In this document: piece by piece, positions 53,264 to 60,867 of the stretch
Layout: the number at the start of each line of letters is the position of its first letter
How positions within the stretch are numbered: the first letter of the stretch is position 1
Assembly: GCA_002305685.1 (NCBI GenBank)
Contig: DBQB01000061.1
Location: forward strand, 1 to 64,000
DNA: 64,000 nucleotides
Source: Ruminococcaceae bacterium UBA1405
Lineage (GTDB): Bacteria > Bacillota > Clostridia > Oscillospirales > Ruminococcaceae
Direction: 5' to 3'
Made by a program: the position numbers and the translations under genes
The notes under the pieces: generated by a model
Told to the model about the DNA's origin: nothing
The model's database searches: none
The model's input: only the letters and a program-made list of their open reading frames with translations

Positions 53264-54601
53264 ATGGCAATGACGTTGGATGAACGGTATCTCAAAGGTT
53301 TTGTGGAACCCCACGAGTTGGAGGCGGTTACCACGCAGGTGGAGGCAGCCCATAAACTCCTCCATGAAAAATCTGGTCTTGGAAACGATTTCCTGGGTTG
53401 GGTTACCCTTCCCACCGACTACGATAAGGAGGAATTTGCCCGCATTCAAAAGGCTGCGGAAAAAATCAAAAAGGACAGCGATATTTTGATCGCGATTGGT
53501 ATCGGAGGTTCCTATTTGGGCGCCCGTTCCGCTATCGATCTTCTTTGTTCTCCCTTCTATAACAATCTGAAGAAAGATACCCCTGATATATATTTTGCCG
53601 GCAACAACATCAGCCCGTCCTATCTCAATGAGCTGCTGAAGATCTGTGAGGGTAAGGATATCTCGGTCAATATCATCTCCAAATCCGGTACCACCACCGA
53701 ACCTGCGCTGGCATTTCGTATCTTCCGGGAACTGCTGGAAAAGAAATACGGCAAAGAGGGTGCGAAGGGCCGTATCTATGCCACCACCGATAAGGCCAGA
53801 GGTACTTTGAAGGAGTTGGCCGACAAGGAAGGCTATGAGACCTTTGTGATTCCCGATGACGTTGGCGGCCGTTTCTCGGTTCTCACCGCTGTGGGGTTGC
53901 TGCCCATCGCCGTTTCCGGCGTGGACATCGCCGCTATCATGGAGGGTGCGGCTGAGGCACAGAAAGCCCTTTCGGTTTGTGATCTCTCCAAGAACGATGC
54001 GTATCGCTATGCGGCTTTGCGCAACATCCTTTACCGCAAAGGCAAATCCATTGAGCTGCTGGTCAGCTACGATCCCTGCTTTACCCAGATGGCCGAATGG
54101 TACAAGCAGCTGTTTGGCGAGAGCGAAGGCAAGGATAAGAAAGGTCTCTTCCCGGCATCGGTTACCTTCTCCACCGATCTGCACTCCATGGGACAGTTTA
54201 TCCAGGATGGCGCTCGGGTGATGTTCGAGACAGTGGTCAATATCCAGAAGCCTAAGAGCGATCTGTTCATTCAGGACGATCCCAATAACTTTGATGGGCT
54301 TAACTTCCTGTCCAATCAGAATATGTCCATTGTCAATCAGAAAGCTTTTGAGGGAACGGTTCTGGCCCACACTGAGGGCGGTGTCCCCAATCTGGTGCTC
54401 AATCTTCCTGAGATTACTCCCAAGGAATATGGCTATATGGTTTACTTCTTTGAGACGGCCTGTGCCATCTCCGGCTATATGTTGGGGGTCAATCCCTTTA
54501 ACCAGCCCGGTGTGGAAAGTTACAAGAAAAATATGTTTGCGCTGCTGGGAAAACCCGGATATGAGGGAATGAAAGCGGAATTGGAAGCAAAGTTAGGCTG
54601 A
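53264..54601 (+). CDS. pgi: Glucose-6-phosphate isomerase
   Basis: The 445-residue protein interconverts glucose 6-phosphate and fructose 6-phosphate. Family blocks include IAIGIGGSYLGARSAIDLL, ISKSGTTTEPALAFRI, the PGI signature PDDVGGRFSVLTAVGLLPIA, and SVTFSTDLHSMGQFIQDGAR. The ATG at 53264 is preferred because GGTGAT stands 6 nt upstream. ATG 53249 lacks a site, and the frame stays open into the leader. Its neighbours are not glycolytic. Confidence 0.95.
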   Translation: MAMTLDERYLKGFVEPHELEAVTTQVEAAHKLLHEKSGLGNDFLGWVTLPTDYDKEEFARIQKAAEKIKKDSDILIAIGIGGSYLGARSAIDLLCSPFYNNLKKDTPDIYFAGNNISPSYLNELLKICEGKDISVNIISKSGTTTEPALAFRIFRELLEKKYGKEGAKGRIYATTDKARGTLKELADKEGYETFVIPDDVGGRFSVLTAVGLLPIAVSGVDIAAIMEGAAEAQKALSVCDLSKNDAYRYAALRNILYRKGKSIELLVSYDPCFTQMAEWYKQLFGESEGKDKKGLFPASVTFSTDLHSMGQFIQDGARVMFETVVNIQKPKSDLFIQDDPNNFDGLNFLSNQNMSIVNQKAFEGTVLAHTEGGVPNLVLNLPEITPKEYGYMVYFFETACAISGYMLGVNPFNQPGVESYKKNMFALLGKPGYEGMKAELEAKLG

Positions 54602-54716
54602 TTGGCTCCGTTTCAAGTGAGGTTTGTATGAAGGCTTCCCTTCATATTTCCCATACCCAACACCTTAGCACTTTTGATTCACAACCTAGATTTTAGCTAA
54701 GAGAGGAAAATGTGTT

Positions 54717-55130
54717 ATGATGAAACTCATCGTTGGCAACAAAGGCTCCGGCAAAACCAAAACCCTGATCAAGATGGTAAACGATGCTGTCGCTGTGACC
54801 AAGGGCAATGTGGTCTGCGTGGAAAAAGGTTCTGTGATGACCTTTGATATCAACTATAAAGCCCGTCTGATTGACATCGACCATTATGATGTAATGGGTT
54901 ATGACGCGCTGTACGGATTCCTGACCGGTATTTTGGCAGGAAACTATGATATCACCCACCTGTTTGTGGATGCTACCCTGCGCATTGGTGGTCGGGATTA
55001 TGTGGCTTTGGCGGATATGCTGGCAAAGATGAAGAAGGTTGTCTCCGAGAGAGGCGATACGGAGTTGGTCTTTACCATCAGCTGCGATAAGTCTGAGTTG
55101 CCTGAGAGTGTTCAGGATATGATCCTGTAA
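54717..55130 (+). CDS. Small P-loop protein, unknown
   Basis: The 137-residue protein begins with a Walker A motif, KLIVGNKGSGKTKTLIKMVN. A Walker B-like strand ITHLFVDATLRIGG follows, and the fold ends with a short strand VFTISCDKSELPESVQDMI. It is too small for a full AAA+ module and looks like a minimal ATP/GTP-binding protein. AGAGAGG precedes ATGATG. It follows pgi by 115 bp and might share its transcript. I do not recognise a family function. Confidence 0.65.
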   Translation: MMKLIVGNKGSGKTKTLIKMVNDAVAVTKGNVVCVEKGSVMTFDINYKARLIDIDHYDVMGYDALYGFLTGILAGNYDITHLFVDATLRIGGRDYVALADMLAKMKKVVSERGDTELVFTISCDKSELPESVQDMIL

Positions 55131-55179
55131 GACAGTTTTGCCATAAAATCAAAAAAACTGCGGGTAGAACATGTGAATT

Positions 55180-55223
55180 AAAGACTGGCCTGACGAAGCG
55201 AGAGCGGAGCCAGGCCAGTCTTT
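55180..55223. terminator. Hairpin overlapping the transposase C-terminus
   Basis: AAAGACTGGCCTG (55180-55192) and CAGGCCAGTCTTT (55211-55223) form a 13-bp stem. It could end the pgi/P-loop transcript. Confidence 0.65.
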
Positions 55224-55531
55224 GTCTGGAGTTGCTCGTAGTTATAGAAGTGGATGCACTCGTCGATCAGATTGTTGGTTTGCTGAAATGTTTTAAGTTT
55301 TTGGCGGTAAATGCATTCGGTTTTTAGAATACCAAATGCTGGTTGGGGTGACTGTGGGGCCTCCGGGACTGGCAGGCCAGGGATGCTGCAGTTCCATCCC
55401 AGCGGGCCTTCCAGAAGTAGATGTACGACCGGCTCTTGTTGTACTTTTGGCTGGCACAGCTGATGCCGTATTTCTCCGCATATTTCATTGGGGATTGCCG
55501 ATATGCCATGTTCTGTGTTATACTGTTGCTC
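55180..55531 (-). pseudogene. IS3-family transposase, internally deleted
   Basis: The minus strand keeps the N-terminal HTH part of an IS150-like transposase (residues SPMKYAEKYGISCASQKYNK and SRSYIYFWKARWDGTA). It then jumps to the extreme C-terminus in another frame (KTECIYRQKLKTFQQTNN, then ECIHFYNYEQLQTKTGLAP and LSLRQASL). The central rve catalytic domain is missing. The stop lies inside the hairpin at 55180-55223. The copy cannot transpose on its own. Confidence 0.75.
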
Positions 55532-55613
55532 ATGAAGGATATGGCCTTTTCGTTAAGCTGTTGTCCACAACTTCAACTGTAACCGATATGGCCATATCCT
55601 TCATCCTTTTTTA
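55532..55613. repeat. 15-bp inverted repeat at the outer side of the IS3 remnant
   Basis: ATGAAGGATATGGCC (55532-55546) is the exact complement of GGCCATATCCTTCAT (55590-55604). The right arm is followed by CCTTTTTT. It may be a terminator or a piece of the element's end. Confidence 0.6.
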
Positions 55614-55664
55614 AACAAGTATTGGACTTCTACAGGTATGCCGAGAAACGCCTGAAAGCTCCCC

Positions 55665-55694
55665 TTGCTTGGGGACAGGCCCTTGTGTTATAAT
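55665..55694 (+). promoter_or_regulatory. Promoter reading across the small hydrophobic ORF
   Basis: TTGCTT (55665-55670) lies 18 nt before TATAAT (55689-55694). The RNA would run antisense to the ORF at 55740-55856 and could fold at once (GGGG...TCCCC, GGTT...AACC). Confidence 0.6.
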
Positions 55695-55739
55695 AAATTA
55701 GGAGCCGGGGGAGTGGGCCTTCCCCGATTCCCGGTTCTC

Positions 55740-55856
55740 TTAACCGGAGAACAGTTTGATCAGAATGAGTATCCAGCCGATCAAGGAGATCACTCTGATC
55801 AGGAGCTTTTCAAGCTGCTCTGTCAGCTTGATGAGCTCTTTTATTTTGTCCTGCAT
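55740..55856 (-). CDS. 38-residue hydrophobic peptide, possible type I toxin
   Basis: The peptide has a charged amphipathic start, MQDKIKELIKLTEQLEKLL, followed by a strongly hydrophobic span with ISLIGWILILIKLF. This is the layout of small membrane-acting type I toxins. A promoter on the other strand makes an overlapping antisense RNA. AAGGA is directly next to the ATG, which is poor spacing, and no minus promoter is obvious. The locus could thus be a toxin-antitoxin pair or a chance ORF. Confidence 0.4.
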   Translation of the reverse strand: MQDKIKELIKLTEQLEKLLIRVISLIGWILILIKLFSG

Positions 55857-56085
55857 TCCTTAAATCCACGCCAACATCCGGTGTGTTTTTTCACAAGGAA
55901 AACAATAATGCTGTTAAGCTGATCCACAGATCAGCTGCTTAGAGGAGATATTTTTACTGTGCATTTACTGTGTATTTTATAGTCCTTTTCCGTCCTTTTT
56001 TGCTATTTTTGTTTCACAAATGAAATTTATATAGAGACCGTATAAAACGGCTTAGTTAAGCCAAAAACAAGGAGAAAAAACAAAA

Positions 56086-56113
56086 ATGCCATCCAGTAAA
56101 TTCTGGATGGCAT
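56086..56113 (-). terminator. Terminator of tRNA-Gly
   Basis: ATGCCATCCAG and CTGGATGGCAT form an 11-bp stem. On the minus strand they are followed by TTTTTGTTTTTTC. Confidence 0.88.
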
Positions 56114-56187
56114 TGGAGCGGATAACGGGAATCGAACCCGTAACCTCAGCTTGGGAAGCTGATGTTTTACCACTAAACTACACCCGC
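56114..56187 (-). tRNA. tRNA-Gly (anticodon CCC)
   Basis: Acceptor GCGGGTG faces the 3' strand before TCCA. The D-arm is TAGTTTAGTGGTAAAACA, and the anticodon stem-loop TCAGCTTCCCAAGCTGA gives anticodon CCC. The T-loop is GGTTCGATTCC, and CCA is encoded. Confidence 0.95.
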
Positions 56188-56214
56188 ATAATTTAGCTCC
56201 CTTTTGCAAAATCC

Positions 56215-56243
56215 ATTATATCCCATCCGTTATCAATTGTCAA
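56215..56243 (-). promoter_or_regulatory. Consensus promoter of tRNA-Gly
   Basis: On the minus strand, TTGACA (56238-56243) lies exactly 17 nt before TATAAT (56215-56220). Confidence 0.88.
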
Positions 56244-56323
56244 GCATCAGTATATGCTTTCCGCTCCCAGGGTTACACACAGATTGGAGCAATGAGAAAA
56301 GCAAGGCCATCCGTTGTTTTGCC

Positions 56324-56352
56324 TTGCAGGATAAGTAGAAGGATGATATAAT
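56324..56352 (+). promoter_or_regulatory. Promoter of the lipoprotein gene
   Basis: TTGCAG (56324-56329) lies 17 nt before TATAAT (56347-56352). Confidence 0.72.
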
Positions 56353-56400
56353 CAGAAAATAAAATGGTAAGGTTGTACATCACAGAAAGGGGAAAATGCG

Positions 56401-56811
56401 GTGGAAAGAATGAGAAAATTCTTATGGCTGTTACCAGTATTGCTGCTGTGTGCCGCGTGCAGCAGAGGAAACATTGAACACGTGCAGATTGTCCCGTGGG
56501 AAACGTCGGAGATTTATACCGATGAGGATATTTCTTCTGCCATCGATACAGCGATAGATTATTTTCAAAAGGAATTCGGAGGTTGTACGCTGACCGAAAT
56601 CCGTTATGCCGGAGATGATTCCGCTGATGCGTATGTGGATTGGGCGCAGCAGTTTGACGCGGACGAAGCGATTGTGCTCTATTCTTCCTTTGATGTGGAT
56701 GATTCCGGGGGGGATGGATCCCTCAACCCCAACACAACCTATCGCAATTGGAATTGGGTTTTGGTGAGAGACGGATTGGGTTCCTGGAAACACGCAACCC
56801 ATGGATATTGA
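56401..56811 (+). CDS. Small lipoprotein, unknown
   Basis: The 136-residue precursor has a lipoprotein signal (RKFLWLLPVLLLCAACSR, lipobox LCAAC, Cys at about residue 20). The mature part is acidic and contains SAIDTAIDYFQKEFGGCTLT and VLYSSFDVDDSGGDGSLN. A GTG at 56401 follows AAAGGGG at good spacing; ATG at 56410 is the alternative. It is membrane-anchored on the outer face. It looks like the short lipoproteins of Firmicutes with a DUF4829-like tail, but I would not name it. Confidence 0.72.
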   Translation: MERMRKFLWLLPVLLLCAACSRGNIEHVQIVPWETSEIYTDEDISSAIDTAIDYFQKEFGGCTLTEIRYAGDDSADAYVDWAQQFDADEAIVLYSSFDVDDSGGDGSLNPNTTYRNWNWVLVRDGLGSWKHATHGY

Positions 56812-56885
56812 TGAAACGCCGCCCAAAGGCGTGATCAATAGGATGCGGCTGTATGGGCAAAATGATGAAAGTCGCTTCATGAACA

Positions 56886-56930
56886 GAGGAAGGTTTTTCG
56901 CTCGGCGAAAAACCTTCCTCGTTGCTTTTA
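56886..56930 (+). terminator. Terminator after the lipoprotein gene
   Basis: GAGGAAGGTTTTTCGC and GCGAAAAACCTTCCTC form a 16-bp stem with a 3-nt loop, then GTTGCTTTTA. Confidence 0.8.
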
Positions 56931-56994
56931 TGCGATGTTTCAGTGGATGCATTGTCCTAAGATGACATCCAAAATTTAGGCGGCAGGGCGCCAA

Positions 56995-58098
56995 TTATTT
57001 GTGCGGAGAGGAAAGAGATTCCCGCTCCATCGTCTCAGCCGCCCAAAGAACCGCCGCAACCGCTTCTTTGGCGTTGACTCTTTGAGGGTAGTGTACATAA
57101 TCCTCATAGCTTTTTTGTACACAAAGGCCGTCGCAGGCGTGTAAAATATCGATGAACCCCTTTTCGTTGCGGACAGCCCGCCGGCGAAGCCCTTTCATGG
57201 CGTTTTCTGCCGCTTTCCTATAGGCAGTATCTTTTTCCGGGAACAGCCGCGCTGTTTCCGCTAGGGCATAGGTAAACATGGCGCTTCCGGAGGTATCTGT
57301 CCAGTTGTCCTCTCCCCGAGGCTTGTCCACCACCTGATACCAAAGTCCGTCAGAGCCTTGGAGGGTACACAGGGAGTCCAGAAGCATGGTCAGGCGTTGA
57401 CGCATCCGGAGGTAGGCGGGATGCGTTTGGGGAAGTTGGCGTACAAGTTCGGTGAGAATCAAGGCGTACCATCCCAATCCTTCGCTCCAGACGTCGCTGG
57501 AACAGCCGGTTTCAGGATTTGCCCAAACGGTTTGCGGATCTTCGCTCCAGGCGTGGTACAGCAATCCGCCCTGTTTGTGACAGCACTGAAAGATATAGTC
57601 CAGCTGCCGGATGACTTCCTCTGTGCATCCCGCAGTGTCGTCCACATACTGAGCATAACCCAACAGGAACATACCGCCCATAAACACGCCATCCACCCAC
57701 ATCTGACCGGACAGGCCGCGCCGGGAATGCAGAAATCCTCCGCATCGATTGCGAGGATAGTCGGAGAAGGAGGCGAGAATGGCGTTGCAGGCGGTGCGGT
57801 ACCGCGGTTCCCCTGTCTGCTGCAAGGCCCAGCAGAGGATGCTGCCCGCCATCATATCGTCCATGCTGTTTCCCTGGAAGCGATAGAGCGCTCCTTGAGG
57901 ACTGACGTGATGCTGGGCAAACGCCAGCACATAATCCCGATAACACGCTTCACCGGTATCCTGGTACAGACGGATGAAGCCCTGTAATAGGAATCCTTGC
58001 GGATAACACCAGGAGCGAAAAGGATAGTTGTCTGGATGCGGATACCGCTTCATCAGCGTTTCCGCCAACTGGACGGAGAGAGAATCCTGTGGTTTCAT
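56995..58098 (-). CDS. GH105/GH88-type unsaturated glucuronyl hydrolase
   Basis: The 367-residue (alpha/alpha)6 enzyme starts at the ATG at 58098, after GAAGGGG; the longer upstream frame has no site. RSWCYPQGFLLQGFIRLYQD, DDMMAGSILCWALQQTGEPR, and LWYQVVDKPRGEDNWTDTSG followed by SAMFTYALAETARL are hallmark blocks of YteR-like proteins. Such enzymes hydrate and remove the 4,5-unsaturated uronic acid left by polysaccharide lyases. It complements the lyase at 8334 and the GH4 enzyme. No signal peptide is present, so it is cytoplasmic. Confidence 0.85.
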   Translation of the reverse strand: MKPQDSLSVQLAETLMKRYPHPDNYPFRSWCYPQGFLLQGFIRLYQDTGEACYRDYVLAFAQHHVSPQGALYRFQGNSMDDMMAGSILCWALQQTGEPRYRTACNAILASFSDYPRNRCGGFLHSRRGLSGQMWVDGVFMGGMFLLGYAQYVDDTAGCTEEVIRQLDYIFQCCHKQGGLLYHAWSEDPQTVWANPETGCSSDVWSEGLGWYALILTELVRQLPQTHPAYLRMRQRLTMLLDSLCTLQGSDGLWYQVVDKPRGEDNWTDTSGSAMFTYALAETARLFPEKDTAYRKAAENAMKGLRRRAVRNEKGFIDILHACDGLCVQKSYEDYVHYPQRVNAKEAVAAVLWAAETMERESLSSPHK

Positions 58099-58400
58099 AA
58101 GAAAAGCACCCCTTCTTTTGGCCCGATTCGTATACCGTCGGGCTTTTTTTGACAAAATTGTACACCCACAAGAATCGAATTTCGATAGAGAATTTCTCCA
58201 ATAAAGTTTGTTTTCATTGCATCTTTTCACGGAAGATAAGGGGAGAGGGTGGAAAGATGACAAAACAAGCCCGGCATTGCTGGAAGGTATGCTTTACCTA
58301 CCAGCAATGCCGGGCTATTTTAGATGAAATATCTCAAACAGAATGGTTCTTCCTACGTTTTCACAGGAGAGAGGAAAATGGAATCCGTCCAATACCGTTT
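58099..58400. other. Intergenic region with operator-like repeat and terminator
   Basis: No gene is seen. A 6-1-6 inverted repeat, ATCGAATTTCGAT, lies at 58174-58186 upstream of the GH105-type gene. The terminator at 58268-58316 belongs to the ammonia-lyase gene. Confidence 0.5.
58268..58320 (-). terminator. Terminator of the threonine ammonia-lyase gene
   Basis: A 16-bp perfect stem is AGCCCGGCATTGCTGG with its complement (58268-58283, 58301-58316). On the minus strand it runs into TTGTTTTG. Confidence 0.8.
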
Positions 58401-59597
58401 TCAGTCTACCAGCTGAAACCCTGCGTCGGTCAGTGCCTGACGGATGGCTTTGACATGAGCATGGTCACGGGTCTCCATCTGTACCTCCAGCTCACAGGCG
58501 GTGATGGCGGTACCTTCTGCGCTGCGATTATGACTGACTGCCAGGATGTTGGCTCCCATCCGGGCGACGATCTGAGAGACTTTCAGCAGTTCTCCGGGAC
58601 GGTCGGTGAGGGAAACTGTCAGGCTGGCGGTGCGCCCTGCGGTCAGCAGGCCGCGGGAGATCACCCGGGAGAGGATGTTGACGTCGATGTTGCCGCCGGA
58701 GACTACGCAGACAGCTTTTTTGCCTTTGAGATCTACCTTTCCAAACATGGCGGCAGCTACCGATACCGCTCCGGCGCCCTCGGCGATAAGTTTCTGCTGT
58801 TCGATCAAGGTGAGGATGGCGGTGGCAATCTCATCCTCGGTGACTGTGACAATCTCGTCCACATACTGCTGTACCAGGGAGAAGGTGATGTCGCCGGGTT
58901 TCTTTACTGCGATACCGTCGGCGATGGTGGAAACGCTGGGCAGCTCTTCCGCCTGGCCGTCACGGATGGAGTTATACATGGAGGGAGCGCCGGCGGCCTG
59001 TACGCCATACACCTTGCATTTGGGGCAAAGGGATTTGATGGCGAAGGCGACACCGGAAATCAGTCCACCACCGCCGATGGGAACCAGCACTGCGTCCACA
59101 TCCGGCATCTGGTTGATGATTTCCAGCCCGATGGTTCCCTGTCCGGCAATGACGTCCTCGTCGTTGAAGGGATGGATAAAGGTACGTCCGGATTCCTCCT
59201 GAATCTCGCAGGCGCGACGGTAAGCGTCGTCGTACACGCCGTCCACCAGTTCCACATGGGCGCCAAAGCGGCGGGTCGCCTCAATTTTGGAGATGGGGGC
59301 GGTGGAGGGGATACAGATGGTGGCGTCGATGCCGCCTCTTGCAGCCGCCAGCGCTACACCCTGGGCGTGATTACCAGCCGAACAGGCAATGACGCCGTGG
59401 GATTTCTCTTCTTCGGTGAGGTTATGGATCTTATAGTAGGCGCCACGCACCTTAAAAGAACCGGTAACCTGAAGATTTTCGGTCTTGAGAAACAGCTCAC
59501 AATCCGGACGAATGTTGGGCGCCTGAATGATGTCGGTTGTTCTGGCAACCTCCTTGAGCACCTTGCTGGCATCGTAAATTTTGTCGATGGTAAGCAT
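58401..59597 (-). CDS. ilvA: Threonine ammonia-lyase
   Basis: The 398-residue PLP enzyme converts threonine to 2-oxobutanoate and ammonia. It starts at the ATG at 59597, 7 nt after AGGAGAGG. The PLP lysine lies in QVTGSFKVRGAYYKIHN, with SAGNHAQGVALAAARGG and the glycine loop VPIGGGGLISGVAFA. The C-terminal 80 residues form an ACT domain (SLTVSLTDRPGELLKVSQIV). The length fits catabolic or short biosynthetic forms with one ACT domain; ilvA versus tdcB cannot be told apart here. A leader hairpin precedes it. Confidence 0.9.
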   Translation of the reverse strand: MLTIDKIYDASKVLKEVARTTDIIQAPNIRPDCELFLKTENLQVTGSFKVRGAYYKIHNLTEEEKSHGVIACSAGNHAQGVALAAARGGIDATICIPSTAPISKIEATRRFGAHVELVDGVYDDAYRRACEIQEESGRTFIHPFNDEDVIAGQGTIGLEIINQMPDVDAVLVPIGGGGLISGVAFAIKSLCPKCKVYGVQAAGAPSMYNSIRDGQAEELPSVSTIADGIAVKKPGDITFSLVQQYVDEIVTVTEDEIATAILTLIEQQKLIAEGAGAVSVAAAMFGKVDLKGKKAVCVVSGGNIDVNILSRVISRGLLTAGRTASLTVSLTDRPGELLKVSQIVARMGANILAVSHNRSAEGTAITACELEVQMETRDHAHVKAIRQALTDAGFQLVD

Positions 59598-59618
59598 ATT
59601 TACACCTCTCCTATCCAT

Positions 59619-59646
59619 ATGACCGGAATTGGAATTTTCCGGTCAT
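59619..59646. repeat. Inverted repeat just upstream of the ammonia-lyase gene
   Basis: ATGACCGGAA (59619-59628) and TTCCGGTCAT (59637-59646) form a 10-bp stem with an 8-nt loop, ending about 7 nt before the ribosome site on the minus strand. It could be an operator or an mRNA hairpin. Confidence 0.55.
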
Positions 59647-59707
59647 GTCAGTTTTATTTTAGCGGTATCCTTTGGCGGATGGTACCGCAGCTTTGCAAAT
59701 CTTGGAA

Positions 59708-59736
59708 TTGCCCAAATGACCAAAAGAGGCTATAAT
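59708..59736 (+). promoter_or_regulatory. Promoter of the radical SAM gene
   Basis: TTGCCC (59708-59713) lies 17 nt before TATAAT (59731-59736). Confidence 0.65.
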
Positions 59737-59870
59737 GGTAGAATCCTTATAATTACAGTATACGTCAAAAAATTCCGTCGTCAAGGTGTTTACAGGTGAA
59801 AGACAAATTTATTTTTTGCACTTACTGAGAAAACACTATCCGGAAATAGGACTGGAGGTATCCAACTGCA

Positions 59871-60761
59871 ATGGAAAAATGTTATCTTTGTCCCCGGGGC
59901 TGTGGGGTGGACCGGGAAAAGGAAACCGGTGTGTGTGGGATGCACGCTGCTCCGGTGGTGGCTCGGGCTGGGGTCCATCTCTGGGAGGAGCCATGTATCA
60001 GCGGGGAAAGAGGTTCCGGAACCGTCTTTTTTTCCGGTTGTAGTTTGCGGTGTGTATTTTGCCAAAACGATTCCATCAGCTGGCAGCGCTATGGCGCTGT
60101 CATCACGGTGCAGCGGCTGCGGGATATCTTTTGGGAACTGATTGAAAAAGGGGTGCACAACATCAATCTGGTCACCCCCACCCATTTTGCCGCCGCCATC
60201 GCGGAGGCTTTGGAACAGCCTTTGCCGGTACCGGTGGTATACAATTCCAGCGGCTATGAATCGGTGGAAACTTTGAAGATGCTGGAGGGAAAGATTCAGA
60301 TTTATCTGCCGGATATGAAATACTCGGACAACGAGGCGGCAAAAATCTATTCCGGTGCGCCGGATTATTTTGAGACAGCCCAGAAAGCCATCGATGAGAT
60401 GTTCCGCCAGGTGGGCAGATACCGAATGAACGAGGACGGGACGCTGATGGAGCGGGGGCTGATTGTGCGCCATCTGATCCTTCCTTCCCATCTGCGCAAT
60501 ACCTACGGGGTGATCGACTGGTTTGCCCGGCGGTTTTCCCCGGGGGATGCCATGCTCAGCCTGATGAGCCAGTATATTCCCAGCGGCCATGCTTCCCAGT
60601 TTCCCAAGATAAACCGCACCATCACCGCAAGGGAATACCATAAAGCCCAGGAATATCTCTTTGCCAGCGGCATTGAGGACGGCTTCCTGCAAAGCCGGAA
60701 GGCGGCCAGCGATCGGTTTGTGCCGGTGTTTGACCTGGAAGGGGTATTACCCTCGGAGTAA
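59871..60761 (+). CDS. Radical SAM protein, PflA-like activase family
   Basis: The 296-residue protein has the radical SAM cluster motif SGCSLRCVFCQN at residues 56-66 (CxxxCxxC). A further Cys set near the N-terminus is CYLCPRGCGVDREKETGVCG. NLVTPTHFAAAIAEAL and VYNSSGYESVETL are typical of the YfkAB/PflA-like subgroup. It uses SAM and a [4Fe-4S] cluster to make a 5'-deoxyadenosyl radical. Its target is unknown. The ATG is 9-12 nt from GGAGG. No glycyl-radical enzyme is in the window. Confidence 0.85.
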   Translation: MEKCYLCPRGCGVDREKETGVCGMHAAPVVARAGVHLWEEPCISGERGSGTVFFSGCSLRCVFCQNDSISWQRYGAVITVQRLRDIFWELIEKGVHNINLVTPTHFAAAIAEALEQPLPVPVVYNSSGYESVETLKMLEGKIQIYLPDMKYSDNEAAKIYSGAPDYFETAQKAIDEMFRQVGRYRMNEDGTLMERGLIVRHLILPSHLRNTYGVIDWFARRFSPGDAMLSLMSQYIPSGHASQFPKINRTITAREYHKAQEYLFASGIEDGFLQSRKAASDRFVPVFDLEGVLPSE

Positions 60762-60778
60762 AAGCAATATCTTTTTTG

Positions 60779-60807
60779 TTGCACCGGTTGCAAAAATTGA
60801 GTATAAT
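60779..60807 (+). promoter_or_regulatory. Promoter of the GH51 gene
   Basis: TTGCAC (60779-60784) lies 17 nt before TATAAT (60802-60807). Confidence 0.75.
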
Positions 60808-60867
60808 GGTGTTAAAATCAGCGCAGTAACGGCCTTTGACTTTAATTTGTTAGAAAGAAGGGATGTT

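Noticed and set aside
55665..55922. 85-codon plus-strand ORF over the hydrophobic peptide
   Set aside because: Its start lies upstream of the promoter's +1, and its composition is unlike coding sequence; the minus-strand peptide has a more protein-like profile.
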